From positions 1 through 64,000 of the forward strand of contig NZ_FQTW01000002.1 in NCBI RefSeq assembly GCF_900129035.1: DNA of 64,000 nt. Reading direction: 5' to 3'. The notes below the pieces were generated by a model, which was not told the origin of the DNA, did not search any database, and saw only the letters and a list, made by a program, of their open reading frames with translations. The position numbers and the translations under genes are program-made. Each line of letters starts with the position of its first letter. Within the stretch, counting starts at the first letter, position 1. The DNA is from Psychroflexus salarius (GTDB taxonomy: Bacteria; Bacteroidota; Bacteroidia; Flavobacteriales; Flavobacteriaceae). Positions 50,921-59,753 of this stretch are shown here, piece by piece.

Positions 50921-51418
50921 TTAATTTAAATGTAGTGTTTTAGTTTCTAAATCTTTTTCTAAAATAAAACTTTGCCTAAAGTTTTGGGCTGTAAAATGAA
51001 TTAAATTTTTTTGTGTCTTAAACAAATCTATTAAAATTTCATCTTTGATTGTAATTTTTGAAAATGGTTTAATGTCATTAATTTCTATAAATAGAAACAC
51101 CATATCATCTTTATATTTAAAACCAAGATAGTTGAGTTTTGTAGATTTACCATCAACTTCAACTGAGAACTTTTGATTTATGTAACGTTCGATGTATGTT
51201 TCGGTTTCTTCGATTTCATTGCCTTCAATTAAAACAAAAGGTTTTTGGTAGCGTTTTTTGAGTACATTTTCAAAATCGTCTACAAACACACGAGAAATAA
51301 TTTGAATACTATTTTGGTCTTCAATGTAGTCAACATCTGTAACACTTAAGTAGTACTCGTGTTTTGAGGCTGAAAAACTCATTAGAAAACTTAAAATAAA
51401 AGCTAAGTTGATGTTCAT
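50921..51418 (-). CDS. DUF6702 family secreted protein
   Basis: The 165-residue protein has a signal peptide (about 1-18). Its mature N terminus 'KHEYYLSVTDVDYIEDQNSI' followed by 'QIISRVFVDDFENVLKKRY' is the signature of DUF6702. Members are found next to M1 peptidases in many flavobacteria; their function is not known. It overlaps the upstream gene by four bases and precedes the M1 gene by six, so the partnership is probably functional. Confidence 0.8.
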   Translation of the reverse strand: MNINLAFILSFLMSFSASKHEYYLSVTDVDYIEDQNSIQIISRVFVDDFENVLKKRYQKPFVLIEGNEIEETETYIERYINQKFSVEVDGKSTKLNYLGFKYKDDMVFLFIEINDIKPFSKITIKDEILIDLFKTQKNLIHFTAQNFRQSFILEKDLETKTLHLN

Positions 51419-52176
51419 TGATTAAACTTTAGGCGTTTATAGTTTTTTGCTTTTTCTTGAATTGAATCATAAACAGCCAATTTATTGTTTCGAAGTGTTT
51501 TAAGTAAACTTAAATCTTCGGCACAATAATACAGAAAATCTTCAACATAAAGCGAATCAATTTCTAAACTCTCAACAAGGTATTTTTGTGTGAAATAGCC
51601 TTTTAGTTTAGCTTGACGTCTAGATATGATATTATTCTGCCTTAATCGCTTTAATTCGGCTAAATCACCATTTAAGGCCATAATGATATAATCTAAAGGG
51701 ATTGAAGTTGCCGGACCAATGCTAAACCGGCTTACACGCTTAAGTTCACGTTGAGGATAACTTAAACGCCGCGGTTTACTAAAACCTGTTATGCTTTTTT
51801 GATTAAAAGTGGTGTTTTTAATTTGTTGAGCATCTTTTTCTATGAATCCCGTTAAATCATATTGACTTAATACGACTTCTGGCAATTGATTAATTTCAAT
51901 TTTTAAAGGAATTTCAACGACTTGATGAAAATCGGATGCTTTGATAATTCGGTAAGCAAACTCATGCTTTATTGATAAAAAAACCACACTATCATTCACT
52001 TCAGCCGGAATACTAAATCGACCATTTTTTCTTGTAGTTGTGCCTTGCTTGTTACTAATATTAACAATATTGATTTGGTAATTATCTAATGAATCAGCTA
52101 TAATTTCACCTTCAAAAATTTGTGCATAATTGAAGCCAAAACTTAAAAATAAGAGCAAGCCAACACATTTATTCAT
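51415..52176 (-). CDS. Carboxypeptidase-regulatory-like protein, paralogue 3
   Basis: The 253-residue protein has a signal peptide (to about 18) and a CarboxypepD_reg-like beta-sandwich (about 19-100, 'FEGEIIADSLDNYQI' and 'QGTTTRKNGRFSIPAEVNDS'). A segment 'LPEVVLSQYDLTGFIEKD' follows, then a helical C-terminal half. The beginning resembles the N terminus of TonB receptors, without plug or barrel. It overlaps paralogue 2 by eight bases. The first 100 residues are nearly identical to those of paralogue 2, the rest is not. Confidence 0.8.
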   Translation of the reverse strand: MNKCVGLLLFLSFGFNYAQIFEGEIIADSLDNYQINIVNISNKQGTTTRKNGRFSIPAEVNDSVVFLSIKHEFAYRIIKASDFHQVVEIPLKIEINQLPEVVLSQYDLTGFIEKDAQQIKNTTFNQKSITGFSKPRRLSYPQRELKRVSRFSIGPATSIPLDYIIMALNGDLAELKRLRQNNIISRRQAKLKGYFTQKYLVESLEIDSLYVEDFLYYCAEDLSLLKTLRNNKLAVYDSIQEKAKNYKRLKFNQ

Positions 52177-52933
52177 TAGACTGCTTTAAGTTATATTTAC
52201 TTTTCCTGTAGGGCACTACTTTTGCTTTTATAGCTTCAATAATTTTAAGACGGTCTTTTTGTCTTACTAAATTCAGCAATTGTGAGTCCTCAGCACAGAA
52301 GTAGGCAAAATCATCTTTATACATCAAGTCTAATTTAAAAAAATTGACCATTAATGAGTCGGTAATAAATGGCAAGACCATTTGTTGATTTCTTTGCTGT
52401 TTGGCATACTTTATGCGACGTTTTAATGATGCCATTTGACCGTTAAATTGCATAATCATTAAAGCTAAAGGTCCAGATGTTTGCACGGCATATAACTGAC
52501 GCTGTACAGGAGTTAAACGTCGCGGTTTACTAAATCCAAATCTAGCTTTTTGATCTATATATTCAACTTCGACTTGGCTGATATCTTTAGCTACATCTCC
52601 AGTTAAGTCGTACGGATTTAACACCACTTCTGGGAGTTCGTTAATTTCAATTTTTAAAGGAACTTCAACCACTTGGTTAAAATCTGATGCTTTTATAATA
52701 CGGTAGGCAAATTCATGTTTTACTGATGAAAAAACCACACTATCATTAACTTCAGCCGGAATTCTAAATCGGCCATTTTTTCGTGTGGTCGTCCCTTGCT
52801 TATTGGTAATGTTAACAATGTTAATTTGGTAATTGTCAAGTGAATCGGCTATGATTTTACCTTCAAAATAATTTTGAGCAAAACAAATGCTTAATCCTAG
52901 TAAGCAAAAAATGGCTAGCAAAGAGACTTTCAA
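52169..52933 (-). CDS. Carboxypeptidase-regulatory-like protein, paralogue 2
   Basis: The 254-residue protein has a signal peptide ending 'ICFAQ', the same regulatory-like domain as paralogue 3 and the linker 'LPEVVLNPYDLTGDVAKDIS'. A helical C-terminal half contains 'FSKPRRLTPVQRQLYAVQ'. The motif 'FSKPRRL(T/S)xxQR' is shared with paralogue 3. It is probably periplasmic or outer-membrane associated. It starts three bases after paralogue 1 and lies in the same operon as the M1 peptidase. Confidence 0.8.
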   Translation of the reverse strand: MKVSLLAIFCLLGLSICFAQNYFEGKIIADSLDNYQINIVNITNKQGTTTRKNGRFRIPAEVNDSVVFSSVKHEFAYRIIKASDFNQVVEVPLKIEINELPEVVLNPYDLTGDVAKDISQVEVEYIDQKARFGFSKPRRLTPVQRQLYAVQTSGPLALMIMQFNGQMASLKRRIKYAKQQRNQQMVLPFITDSLMVNFFKLDLMYKDDFAYFCAEDSQLLNLVRQKDRLKIIEAIKAKVVPYRKSKYNLKQSNE

Positions 52934-52936
52934 CTA

Positions 52937-53698
52937 TTATCCTTTTTTAAATTGCTCGGCTTTTACAAGTAAAAATCGAATTAAATCAAGTTCGTTATCC
53001 TTCTTTAATAAATTTTCGGTCAAACCATTATTTTCAACAAAGTTGATAAATGCATTAATATTTTCTGGGTTTATGTTAAGCTGTTGTTTAAAAAACTCAT
53101 CTTGAAAGATACCGCGAAGTTGTTTTTGAGTTCTTGTTTTGGGTTGCTTAGAAGCCAAATCTTCTTTAAAAATAGCTCTAAACATATTAGCAACATTTAA
53201 CCCATTTTTTATAAACCTTACTTCTGTAGGGCTTTCTTGCACGGTAATTGGCACGTAATTAGGATTATTAGCCTCGTAACTTTGCATAATTTCTCTTGTA
53301 TCACTAAGGCGCGGATTAACATCAACTAAATTAATTTTTTCTAAATCAACTTCAATATTACCATTTAAGTCATAAGGTGTTACCACAACTTCTTCAAGCT
53401 CATTCACGCCAACATTAATCGTGATAATCATTTGCTTAGAGTTTATAATTCCACGATCTACAACAACACTAAAGTCCTGATATTGAACGGCTTTAAATTC
53501 AATTTTATCATCCAGACCTACCGCTAATTTAAAACTTCCGTCTGCATTGGTTATGGTGCCATATCCTGTAGTACTGTTGAGAACTTCAATTAAAGAAGCT
53601 TGCTCATTTTTTGGAACAATAACTTTACCTTCAATTGAAATCCTGTTTTGCGCAACAACGCTAAAACCAATTAAAAAAAATAATAATATTTTATTCAT
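52937..53698 (-). CDS. Carboxypeptidase-regulatory-like protein, paralogue 1
   Basis: The 253-residue protein has a signal peptide ending 'SVVAQ' and a regulatory-like domain ('ISIEGKVIVPKNEQASLIEV' and 'GYGTITNADGSFKL'). The linker is 'LEEVVVTPYDLNGNIEVDLE' and the C-terminal half is helical. It is the most diverged of the three. It heads the five-gene operon that ends with the M1 peptidase at 48590. No promoter with a full consensus is evident in the 104-base gap to the divergent pepE. Confidence 0.8.
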   Translation of the reverse strand: MNKILLFFLIGFSVVAQNRISIEGKVIVPKNEQASLIEVLNSTTGYGTITNADGSFKLAVGLDDKIEFKAVQYQDFSVVVDRGIINSKQMIITINVGVNELEEVVVTPYDLNGNIEVDLEKINLVDVNPRLSDTREIMQSYEANNPNYVPITVQESPTEVRFIKNGLNVANMFRAIFKEDLASKQPKTRTQKQLRGIFQDEFFKQQLNINPENINAFINFVENNGLTENLLKKDNELDLIRFLLVKAEQFKKG

Positions 53699-53802
53699 GA
53701 TGTAAGTTTATTTAAAAGTATTAAATGTCTATTAAAATACTGAAATTTATAGGCATAAACTTTTGTTAAGCTGTCGACAATGCTAAATTTACACTAAAAA
53801 AG

Positions 53803-54504
53803 ATGAACTGCATTATTGCAAGCACTTCAACTATTCATGGCTCTAATTACCTTGAATATTTAAAACCAAAGTTAATTGATTTCTTCAAGCAAAAATCAAA
53901 ACTTGTATTTATTCCTTTTGCAAGACCAAGTGGAATAAGTCATGACGAATATACCACAAAAGTAAAACAAGCTTTAGGTGATGTGTTCACTGAAATAAAA
54001 GGTTTACATGAGTTTAAGCATCCCATTGAAGCCATTACCCAAGCTGAAGCCATTTTTACAGGTGGTGGCAACACCTTTTTGTTAGTTAAAGAACTACATC
54101 AAAAAGGTTTAATGGAGCCTTTGGCTAATGCTATACGAAAAGGTACAAATTACTTAGGAACTTCAGCTGGCAGTAACATTTGTGGACCAAATATGAAAAC
54201 GACTAACGATATGCCCATAGTTTATCCGCCAAGCTTTGAAACACTGGGCTTACTTAACTTCAACATCAACGCTCACTATTTAGACCCAGATCCAAATTCT
54301 ACCCATAAAGGTGAAACTCGCGAAACACGTCTTAAAGAGTTTCTTACACAAAACAAACAATCTGTAGTTGGCTTACGCGAAGGCGCTTACTTAGAAACTA
54401 AAGATCAAAAAATTACATTAAAAGGTAACTTAAGCGCACGTATTTTTGAAGTTGATAAATTGCCTTATGAATTACAGCCTGAACAAACTTTAAATTACTT
54501 GTAA
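53803..54504 (+). CDS. pepE: Dipeptidase E (S51 family)
   Basis: The 233-residue serine peptidase cleaves N-terminal Asp-Xaa dipeptides in the cytoplasm. The nucleophile Ser is in 'YLGTSAGSNICGPN', the His in 'FNINAHYLDPDPN', and 'FTGGGNTFLLVKEL' is the conserved glycine-rich loop. Length and motif order match the family. Its stop overlaps the glsA start (TAATG), so the two are coupled and together release and deaminate amino acids. Confidence 0.9.
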   Translation: MNCIIASTSTIHGSNYLEYLKPKLIDFFKQKSKLVFIPFARPSGISHDEYTTKVKQALGDVFTEIKGLHEFKHPIEAITQAEAIFTGGGNTFLLVKELHQKGLMEPLANAIRKGTNYLGTSAGSNICGPNMKTTNDMPIVYPPSFETLGLLNFNINAHYLDPDPNSTHKGETRETRLKEFLTQNKQSVVGLREGAYLETKDQKITLKGNLSARIFEVDKLPYELQPEQTLNYL

Positions 54505-55418
54505 TGGATTTTCAAAATCTGCTGAATATCATATACAAAGATTGTAAAAGTGCTTCAACTGAAGGTAAAGTTGCTAATTACATTCCAGAGTTAGCAAAAA
54601 TAAATCCCAATAAATTCGGAATGGCTCTAATAACAAAAGATGAAAGCCTTTACAGTGTTGGCGATTCTGCTGAAGCTTTTTCTATACAGAGTATTGTAAA
54701 AGTAATAAGTTTGTGTATAGCTAAAGAATATCTTGGTAAAGACTTGTGGAAGCGTGTTTCTGTAGAGCCTAGCGGCACGCCATTTAATTCGCTAACAGAA
54801 CTTGAACGCGAGAATGGCATCCCTAGAAATCCGTTTATTAACGCTGGTGCTTTAGTTGTAACAGACGTTCTAATTGATATCTTAGAACATCCTAAACAAG
54901 ACTTTTTAAAGTTTGTACGTCGATTAACCAAAGACAATAGCATTAACTACAACGCTGAAGTTGCCAAAAGCGAACAAAAACACGGTTACCGCAACACAGC
55001 TTTAATCAACTATATGAAAGCTTTAGGTAATATTAATAACTCACCAGTTGAAGTTTTAGATTTGTATTATCACATGTGTGCAATTGAAATGAACTGTGAA
55101 CAACTCGCCAAAACCTTTTTGGTATTTGCCAATCAAGGTCGCCTTGCAAATTCTGATGAGGAAGTTATTTCTGCTAAAAGCGTAAAACGAATTAACGCTA
55201 TTATGCAGACCTGTGGCTTTTATGATGAAGCTGGAGAGTTTGCATACAAAGTTGGTTTGCCTGGTAAAAGCGGTGTAGGTGGCGGTATTGTGGCCGTACA
55301 TCCTAATGCATATTCAGTAGCGGTTTGGAGTCCTAAACTTAATCAAAAAGGAAATTCACAATTAGGAATTTCTGCCTTAGAAAGTTTAACGACTTTATCA
55401 GGCTTGTCAGTTTTTTAA
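54504..55418 (+). CDS. glsA: Glutaminase A
   Basis: The 304-residue enzyme hydrolyses glutamine to glutamate and ammonia. It is a serine-dependent, beta-lactamase-fold glutaminase: the SxxK motif is in 'FSIQSIVKVISL', 'NPFINAGALVVTD' and 'YMKALGNINNSP' are conserved blocks, and 'GLPGKSGVGGGIVAVHPN' is the C-terminal substrate loop. The start codon overlaps the pepE stop. Confidence 0.94.
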   Translation: MDFQNLLNIIYKDCKSASTEGKVANYIPELAKINPNKFGMALITKDESLYSVGDSAEAFSIQSIVKVISLCIAKEYLGKDLWKRVSVEPSGTPFNSLTELERENGIPRNPFINAGALVVTDVLIDILEHPKQDFLKFVRRLTKDNSINYNAEVAKSEQKHGYRNTALINYMKALGNINNSPVEVLDLYYHMCAIEMNCEQLAKTFLVFANQGRLANSDEEVISAKSVKRINAIMQTCGFYDEAGEFAYKVGLPGKSGVGGGIVAVHPNAYSVAVWSPKLNQKGNSQLGISALESLTTLSGLSVF

Positions 55419-55496
55419 ACCAAAGTGTTAAGAGGCTAATAAGTCAAGCCAATTTTTAAAATATTAGTTTAATTTCGCAATTTTAAAACAAATTTT

Positions 55497-56045
55497 ATGA
55501 GCAATAAACCTAATAAAGTTCAAGATTTAATAGACAATAAATTTTTAGAAGAACGCAAAGTGTTTTTAAACGGTCAAGTTGATGGCAAAAGTGCTAAACA
55601 CCTTATAGACCGTCTACTCTATTTAGATCTTCTAGAAACTAAGGATATTCAACTATACATTAATAGTCCAGGTGGTTATGTAACAGATGGTTTTGCTATT
55701 TACGATACCATAACTTCGCTTAAAAGTGATGTTTCAACCATTTGTTCTGGATTAGCTGCTTCAATGGGTTCAATCTTACTTTCGGTTGGTGCAAAAGGAA
55801 AACGTTACATTCAACCGCATGCTAAAGTCATGATTCACCAACCTTTGGGCGGCGCTCAAGGACAAGCTTCAAATATTGAAATACAAGCACGTGAAATTTT
55901 AAAAACTAAAGAGTTAAGTGCTCAAATCTTAGCTGATAATTGTGGCCAAGATTTTGATAAAGTCATGAAAGATTTTAGCCGTGATTATTGGATGGATGCT
56001 CAAGAGTCTCTAGATTACGGTATTGTTGATGGCATTTTAGAATAA
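55497..56045 (+). CDS. clpP: ClpP-family serine protease
   Basis: The 182-residue protein has the ClpP triad: Ser in 'SGLAASMGSILLS' (about 92), His in 'KVMIHQPLGGAQG' (about 117) and Asp in 'FSRDYWMDAQESLDYGIVD' (about 166). It is shorter at the N terminus than standard ClpP (about 195-225) and lacks the usual axial-loop region, like second ClpP copies of some bacteria. No clpX or trigger-factor gene is adjacent. I infer that it is a paralogue, not the only ClpP. Confidence 0.85.
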   Translation: MSNKPNKVQDLIDNKFLEERKVFLNGQVDGKSAKHLIDRLLYLDLLETKDIQLYINSPGGYVTDGFAIYDTITSLKSDVSTICSGLAASMGSILLSVGAKGKRYIQPHAKVMIHQPLGGAQGQASNIEIQAREILKTKELSAQILADNCGQDFDKVMKDFSRDYWMDAQESLDYGIVDGILE

Positions 56046-56049
56046 TTCT

Positions 56050-56484
56050 ATGAAAATCTTACCCATTTCTGCTAAAGAATGTTTGCCACTAAGGCAAGAA
56101 GTTTTAAGAAATGGGAAAGATTTTAGCTTTTGTAAATTTAAAGGGGACACCTTAAACAACGCCTGTCACCTAGGTGCCTTTAAACAACAAAACTTAGTTG
56201 GTATTGTTAGTTTATTTGAAACTAAACTAACTCACTTTAAAACCGCTTCGCAATATCAATTGCGAGGTATGGCAATTAGCCCGAAATTTCAAAATCATGG
56301 CATAGGTAAAAGCCTATTAATAGCGGCTGAAAATTGGCTTATTAAAAAACAAATTGAATTAGTTTGGTGCAATGCTAGAACTTCAGCGCTTGATTTCTAC
56401 AAAAAGCAGCATTACCAAAGCTTAGGTGAAGAGTTCCAGATTGAAGGTGTTGGACCACATTTTAAACTTTACAAATTTCTTTAA
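56050..56484 (+). CDS. GNAT-family N-acetyltransferase
   Basis: The 144-residue protein shows the acetyl-CoA-binding motif A: 'QYQLRGMAISPKFQNHGIGK' followed by 'SLLIAAENW'. It also has the C-terminal 'WCNARTSALDFYKKQHYQSL' of motif B. The substrate is unknown. It lies four bases after clpP and two bases before the VanY-like gene, so it shares their transcript. Confidence 0.85.
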   Translation: MKILPISAKECLPLRQEVLRNGKDFSFCKFKGDTLNNACHLGAFKQQNLVGIVSLFETKLTHFKTASQYQLRGMAISPKFQNHGIGKSLLIAAENWLIKKQIELVWCNARTSALDFYKKQHYQSLGEEFQIEGVGPHFKLYKFL

Positions 56485-56486
56485 TT

Positions 56487-57212
56487 GTGAAGCGATCAAG
56501 ATTTTTACAACTCACAGGCTTTGCATCAGCTGTAATAGTAAATCCCTTGTTATTTCAACAAGACACAAATGCTACAATAAATCAATTATTGGGCTTAAAT
56601 CAATCTCATTTAAATGCTCAAAAGACTTTAGAAAATCAAACTTACATCGCCTACTTAAAACTAAAAGATGCGGCTAAAAAAGATGGCATCGATTTAAAAA
56701 TTGTTTCAGGTTACAGGAGTTTTCAGGATCAAAAGCGCATTTTTGAAACCAAATTTAAACGCAACAAATCTAATGGCTTATCTGACGCTGAAAATATCAA
56801 AAACATTATTAATTACTCTACAATACCAGGAACGTCAAGACATCATTGGGGTACAGATTTTGACATTATTGACGCTAAGGTAAAACAGCCAAAAGGTGAC
56901 CTATTACTTGAAGAACATTATCATGGCAATGGTGTTTATTGCAAATTATTTGAATGGATGCAAAAACATGCCTCTAGCTATGGGTTTAAATTAGTCTACA
57001 CCAATAATTTTCATCGCAAAGGCTTCAAATATGAGCCTTGGCACTACTCATATCAACCAGTAGCGAAAACTTATTTTTCAATACAGCAATCAAAAGAGTT
57101 CAAATCAAAATGGAATCAGCTTCAATTTGAAGGTAAAAATAGTATGACATCAAAAATTCTAAATAATTATTTTAAAGAACATCTTGGTCACATTAATCCG
57201 TCTTTAAAATAA
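56487..57212 (+). CDS. VanY-like D-alanyl-D-alanine carboxypeptidase
   Basis: The 241-residue M15-family zinc peptidase has the zinc ligands His and Asp in 'PGTSRHHWGTDFDI', the second His in 'FKYEPWHYSY' (with Glu as base) and 'IVSGYRSFQDQKRIFE' before them. It trims peptidoglycan peptides. The start is GTG at 56487, giving 'KRSRFLQLTGFASAVIVNPL', an exported signal that resembles but does not fully match a twin-arginine signal. It is the third gene of the clpP-GNAT-VanY unit. Confidence 0.87.
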   Translation: MKRSRFLQLTGFASAVIVNPLLFQQDTNATINQLLGLNQSHLNAQKTLENQTYIAYLKLKDAAKKDGIDLKIVSGYRSFQDQKRIFETKFKRNKSNGLSDAENIKNIINYSTIPGTSRHHWGTDFDIIDAKVKQPKGDLLLEEHYHGNGVYCKLFEWMQKHASSYGFKLVYTNNFHRKGFKYEPWHYSYQPVAKTYFSIQQSKEFKSKWNQLQFEGKNSMTSKILNNYFKEHLGHINPSLK

Positions 57213-57261
57213 AGCTTCATTTTCTTTTATTATTCATATTTTAGCACAAAAGAAACAAACC

Positions 57262-58785
57262 ATGGATAAAAAAGTCATTTTAACCATTCTTGATGGTTGG
57301 GGCATTGCCAAAAACAAATCGGTTTCGGCCGTAGATGTTGCCAAAACGCCTTGCATGGATAAGCTGTATAAAACCTACGCTAATGCAACTTTACGCACAG
57401 ACGGACTCAATGTTGGCTTACCTGAAGGCCAAATGGGAAACTCTGAAGTTGGCCATATGAATCTTGGCGCTGGACGTATTGTTTACCAAGACCTTGTAAA
57501 AATAAATAGGGCTGTTGAAAAAGATACACTTAAAGATGAGCCTGTTTTAGCACAAGCTTTTAACTATGCCATAGAAAATAACAAATCGGTTCACTTTTTA
57601 GGTTTGGTAAGTGACGGTGGCGTGCATTCTCACATCAAACACCTTGAAGGCCTTGTAAAAGCTGCAAATGACGCTGGTGTTCCAGAAAGTTTTATTCATG
57701 CCTTTACAGATGGTCGCGATGTTGACCCAAATTCAGGTAAAGATTTTATTAAATCGATTGAAGATTTCACTAAAAACTACAAAACTAAACTCTCTAGTAT
57801 TATAGGAAGATATTATGCGATGGATCGTGACAAGCGTTGGGAACGCGTTGCTAAAGCCTATAATTTAATTGTTAATGCTAAAGCTGAAGTCAGCACTACA
57901 AACCCAGTTGAAGCCATTGAACAAAGTTATAATAGTAGCATCACAGACGAATTCATTGAACCTATAAAAATCGACTTAAAAGATTCTACCAATAACGGCC
58001 AAATTCAAAAAGGTGATGTCGTTATTTTTTTTAATTTTAGAACTGATCGCGGCCGACAATTAACGCAAGCACTAAGTCAAGAAGATTTTAAAGACGTTGG
58101 GATGTCTCATTTACCTTTGTATTTTGTGACCATGACACAATACGACGATACCTTTGAAAACATTAATGTGGTCTATAAAAAAGAACATCTAAAAGCAACT
58201 TTAGGTGAAGTCTTGGAGTATACTGGTAAATCTCAAATTCGCGCTGCTGAAACCGAAAAATATCCACATGTTACCTTTTTCTTTTCTGGCGGCCGCGAAA
58301 CACCATTCAGAGATGAAAAACGCATTATGGTGAACTCACCAAAAGTAGCCACATATGATTTAAAACCTGAAATGAGCGCATTTGAATTACGGGATAAATT
58401 AGTGCCTGAAATTGAAAATGAAACAGCTGATTTTATGTGCATTAATTTTGCCAACCCAGATATGGTAGGCCACACAGGCGATTTTAATGCGGCTGTAAAA
58501 GCTTGCGAAACAGTTGATACTTGTTTACAAACATTGATTGATGCTGCAGAAAAAAACAACTATAGTGTAATTGTGATTGCCGATCACGGTAACAGCGAAA
58601 CCATGAAAAATGAAGATGGTTCACCAAATACAGCTCATACAATTAATCCTGTGCCATTTATTTTGGTTGATAAAGACATAAAATCTGTTAAAGATGGTAT
58701 TTTAGGTGATATTGCACCGACAATACTCGATTTAATGGGCATCAAACAACCAGATTTAATGACACAAAAATCCTTAATCTCATGA
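57262..58785 (+). CDS. gpmI: Cofactor-independent phosphoglycerate mutase
   Basis: The 507-residue manganese enzyme interconverts 3- and 2-phosphoglycerate in glycolysis. Asp in 'LTILDGWGI', Ser in 'GQMGNSEVGHMNLGAGR' (the phosphoserine), 'SDGGVHSHIKHLEGL' and 'HAFTDGRDVDPNSG' are conserved. The C-terminal metal sites 'NPDMVGHTGDF' and 'IADHGNSETM' are also present. The length is standard. It overlaps the thioredoxin-like gene by four bases (ATGA). Confidence 0.95.
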   Translation: MDKKVILTILDGWGIAKNKSVSAVDVAKTPCMDKLYKTYANATLRTDGLNVGLPEGQMGNSEVGHMNLGAGRIVYQDLVKINRAVEKDTLKDEPVLAQAFNYAIENNKSVHFLGLVSDGGVHSHIKHLEGLVKAANDAGVPESFIHAFTDGRDVDPNSGKDFIKSIEDFTKNYKTKLSSIIGRYYAMDRDKRWERVAKAYNLIVNAKAEVSTTNPVEAIEQSYNSSITDEFIEPIKIDLKDSTNNGQIQKGDVVIFFNFRTDRGRQLTQALSQEDFKDVGMSHLPLYFVTMTQYDDTFENINVVYKKEHLKATLGEVLEYTGKSQIRAAETEKYPHVTFFFSGGRETPFRDEKRIMVNSPKVATYDLKPEMSAFELRDKLVPEIENETADFMCINFANPDMVGHTGDFNAAVKACETVDTCLQTLIDAAEKNNYSVIVIADHGNSETMKNEDGSPNTAHTINPVPFILVDKDIKSVKDGILGDIAPTILDLMGIKQPDLMTQKSLIS

Positions 58786-59315
58786 AAAATATCATCAAAA
58801 TTTTACTCGTACTAATTGTTTCGGTAACTTCAACTGTAAACGAATTACAAGCCCAAAATTATGAAATCATGTTAGGCGAATTCAGTTTAGAAGAATTAAA
58901 AGCAACAAAAAATTCGACTTGGTTTCTAAAAGAATATAAAGCCTACAACCCAAATAATCGTATTTTAAATCAAATTACTTCACTCGAAAATCTAGAAGAT
59001 TTAAACATTGAAATTTATTTAGGCACTTGGTGTCCAGATAGCCGACGTGAACTACCTAGATTAGTTAAAATTTTAGATTTAATCAATTTTGACAAAGATC
59101 AGTTAACAATGATTGGCGTTACAAGAAGTAAAAAAGTACCTGAAATTACTAAAGAAAAAGCCAAGCAACTAAATATCATAAATGTTCCAACCATCATAGT
59201 TTACAAAGATGGTAAAGAATTGAACCGTTTTGTTGAGTTTGCAGTAGAAACACTTGAAAAAGATTTGTTTAAAATTATGGCCGAACGTGACTACAAACAC
59301 AGCTACGACTTTTAA
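58782..59315 (+). CDS. Thioredoxin-like protein with single-Cys CPDS site
   Basis: The 177-residue protein has a hydrophobic N-terminal segment (1-24), so it is exported or membrane-tethered, and a thioredoxin fold whose active site reads 'YLGTWCPDSRREL', i.e. CPDS with one Cys. The cis-proline is in 'NVPTIIVYKDGKE'. A monothiol site suggests glutathionylation-like, chaperone or binding work, not dithiol reduction. It is coupled to gpmI by a four-base overlap and precedes the HAD gene by nine bases. Confidence 0.85.
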   Translation: MKNIIKILLVLIVSVTSTVNELQAQNYEIMLGEFSLEELKATKNSTWFLKEYKAYNPNNRILNQITSLENLEDLNIEIYLGTWCPDSRRELPRLVKILDLINFDKDQLTMIGVTRSKKVPEITKEKAKQLNIINVPTIIVYKDGKELNRFVEFAVETLEKDLFKIMAERDYKHSYDF

Positions 59316-59324
59316 TAACTAACT

Positions 59325-59747
59325 ATGATTTCACAAAAAAAGCCAATTATTGCCGTAGATTTTGACGGTACTATTGTAGAAAATAAATATCCTGGCATTG
59401 GTGAACCGATGCTGTTTGCATTTGAAACACTAAAAAAATTACAAGAAACAGGTCACATTTTAATATTATGGACCTACCGAAGCGGCAAAAGCCTTGAGGA
59501 AGCGGTCAACTTTTGTAAAGAAAATGGCATCGAGTTTTATGCTATTAACAGAAGTTATCCAGAAGAAGAATTTTCTGAAGAAATTAGTCGCAAAATACAA
59601 GCTGATATTTTTATTGATGATCGAAATATTGGCGGATTTTATGGTTGGGGAAATGTATATCGCGAATTAATCGGTGAAGATGATACATTTAAAAATAAAC
59701 CAACAAAAAAGTCGAAAAAAGGACTGTTTAACAAACTTTTTAAATAA
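59325..59747 (+). CDS. BT0820-like HAD hydrolase
   Basis: The 140-residue protein starts with motif I 'IIAVDFDGTIVENKYPGIG' (Asp12 nucleophile, Asp14). It has 'LILWTYRSGKSLEEAV' as motif II and 'ADIFIDDRNIGGFYGWG' as the acidic motif. This compact, cap-less form without a large cap domain is known from Bacteroides BT0820. The substrate is unknown. The tail is Lys-rich. It is between the thioredoxin-like gene and map and probably co-transcribed. Confidence 0.83.
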   Translation: MISQKKPIIAVDFDGTIVENKYPGIGEPMLFAFETLKKLQETGHILILWTYRSGKSLEEAVNFCKENGIEFYAINRSYPEEEFSEEISRKIQADIFIDDRNIGGFYGWGNVYRELIGEDDTFKNKPTKKSKKGLFNKLFK

Positions 59748-59753
59748 CAATTA

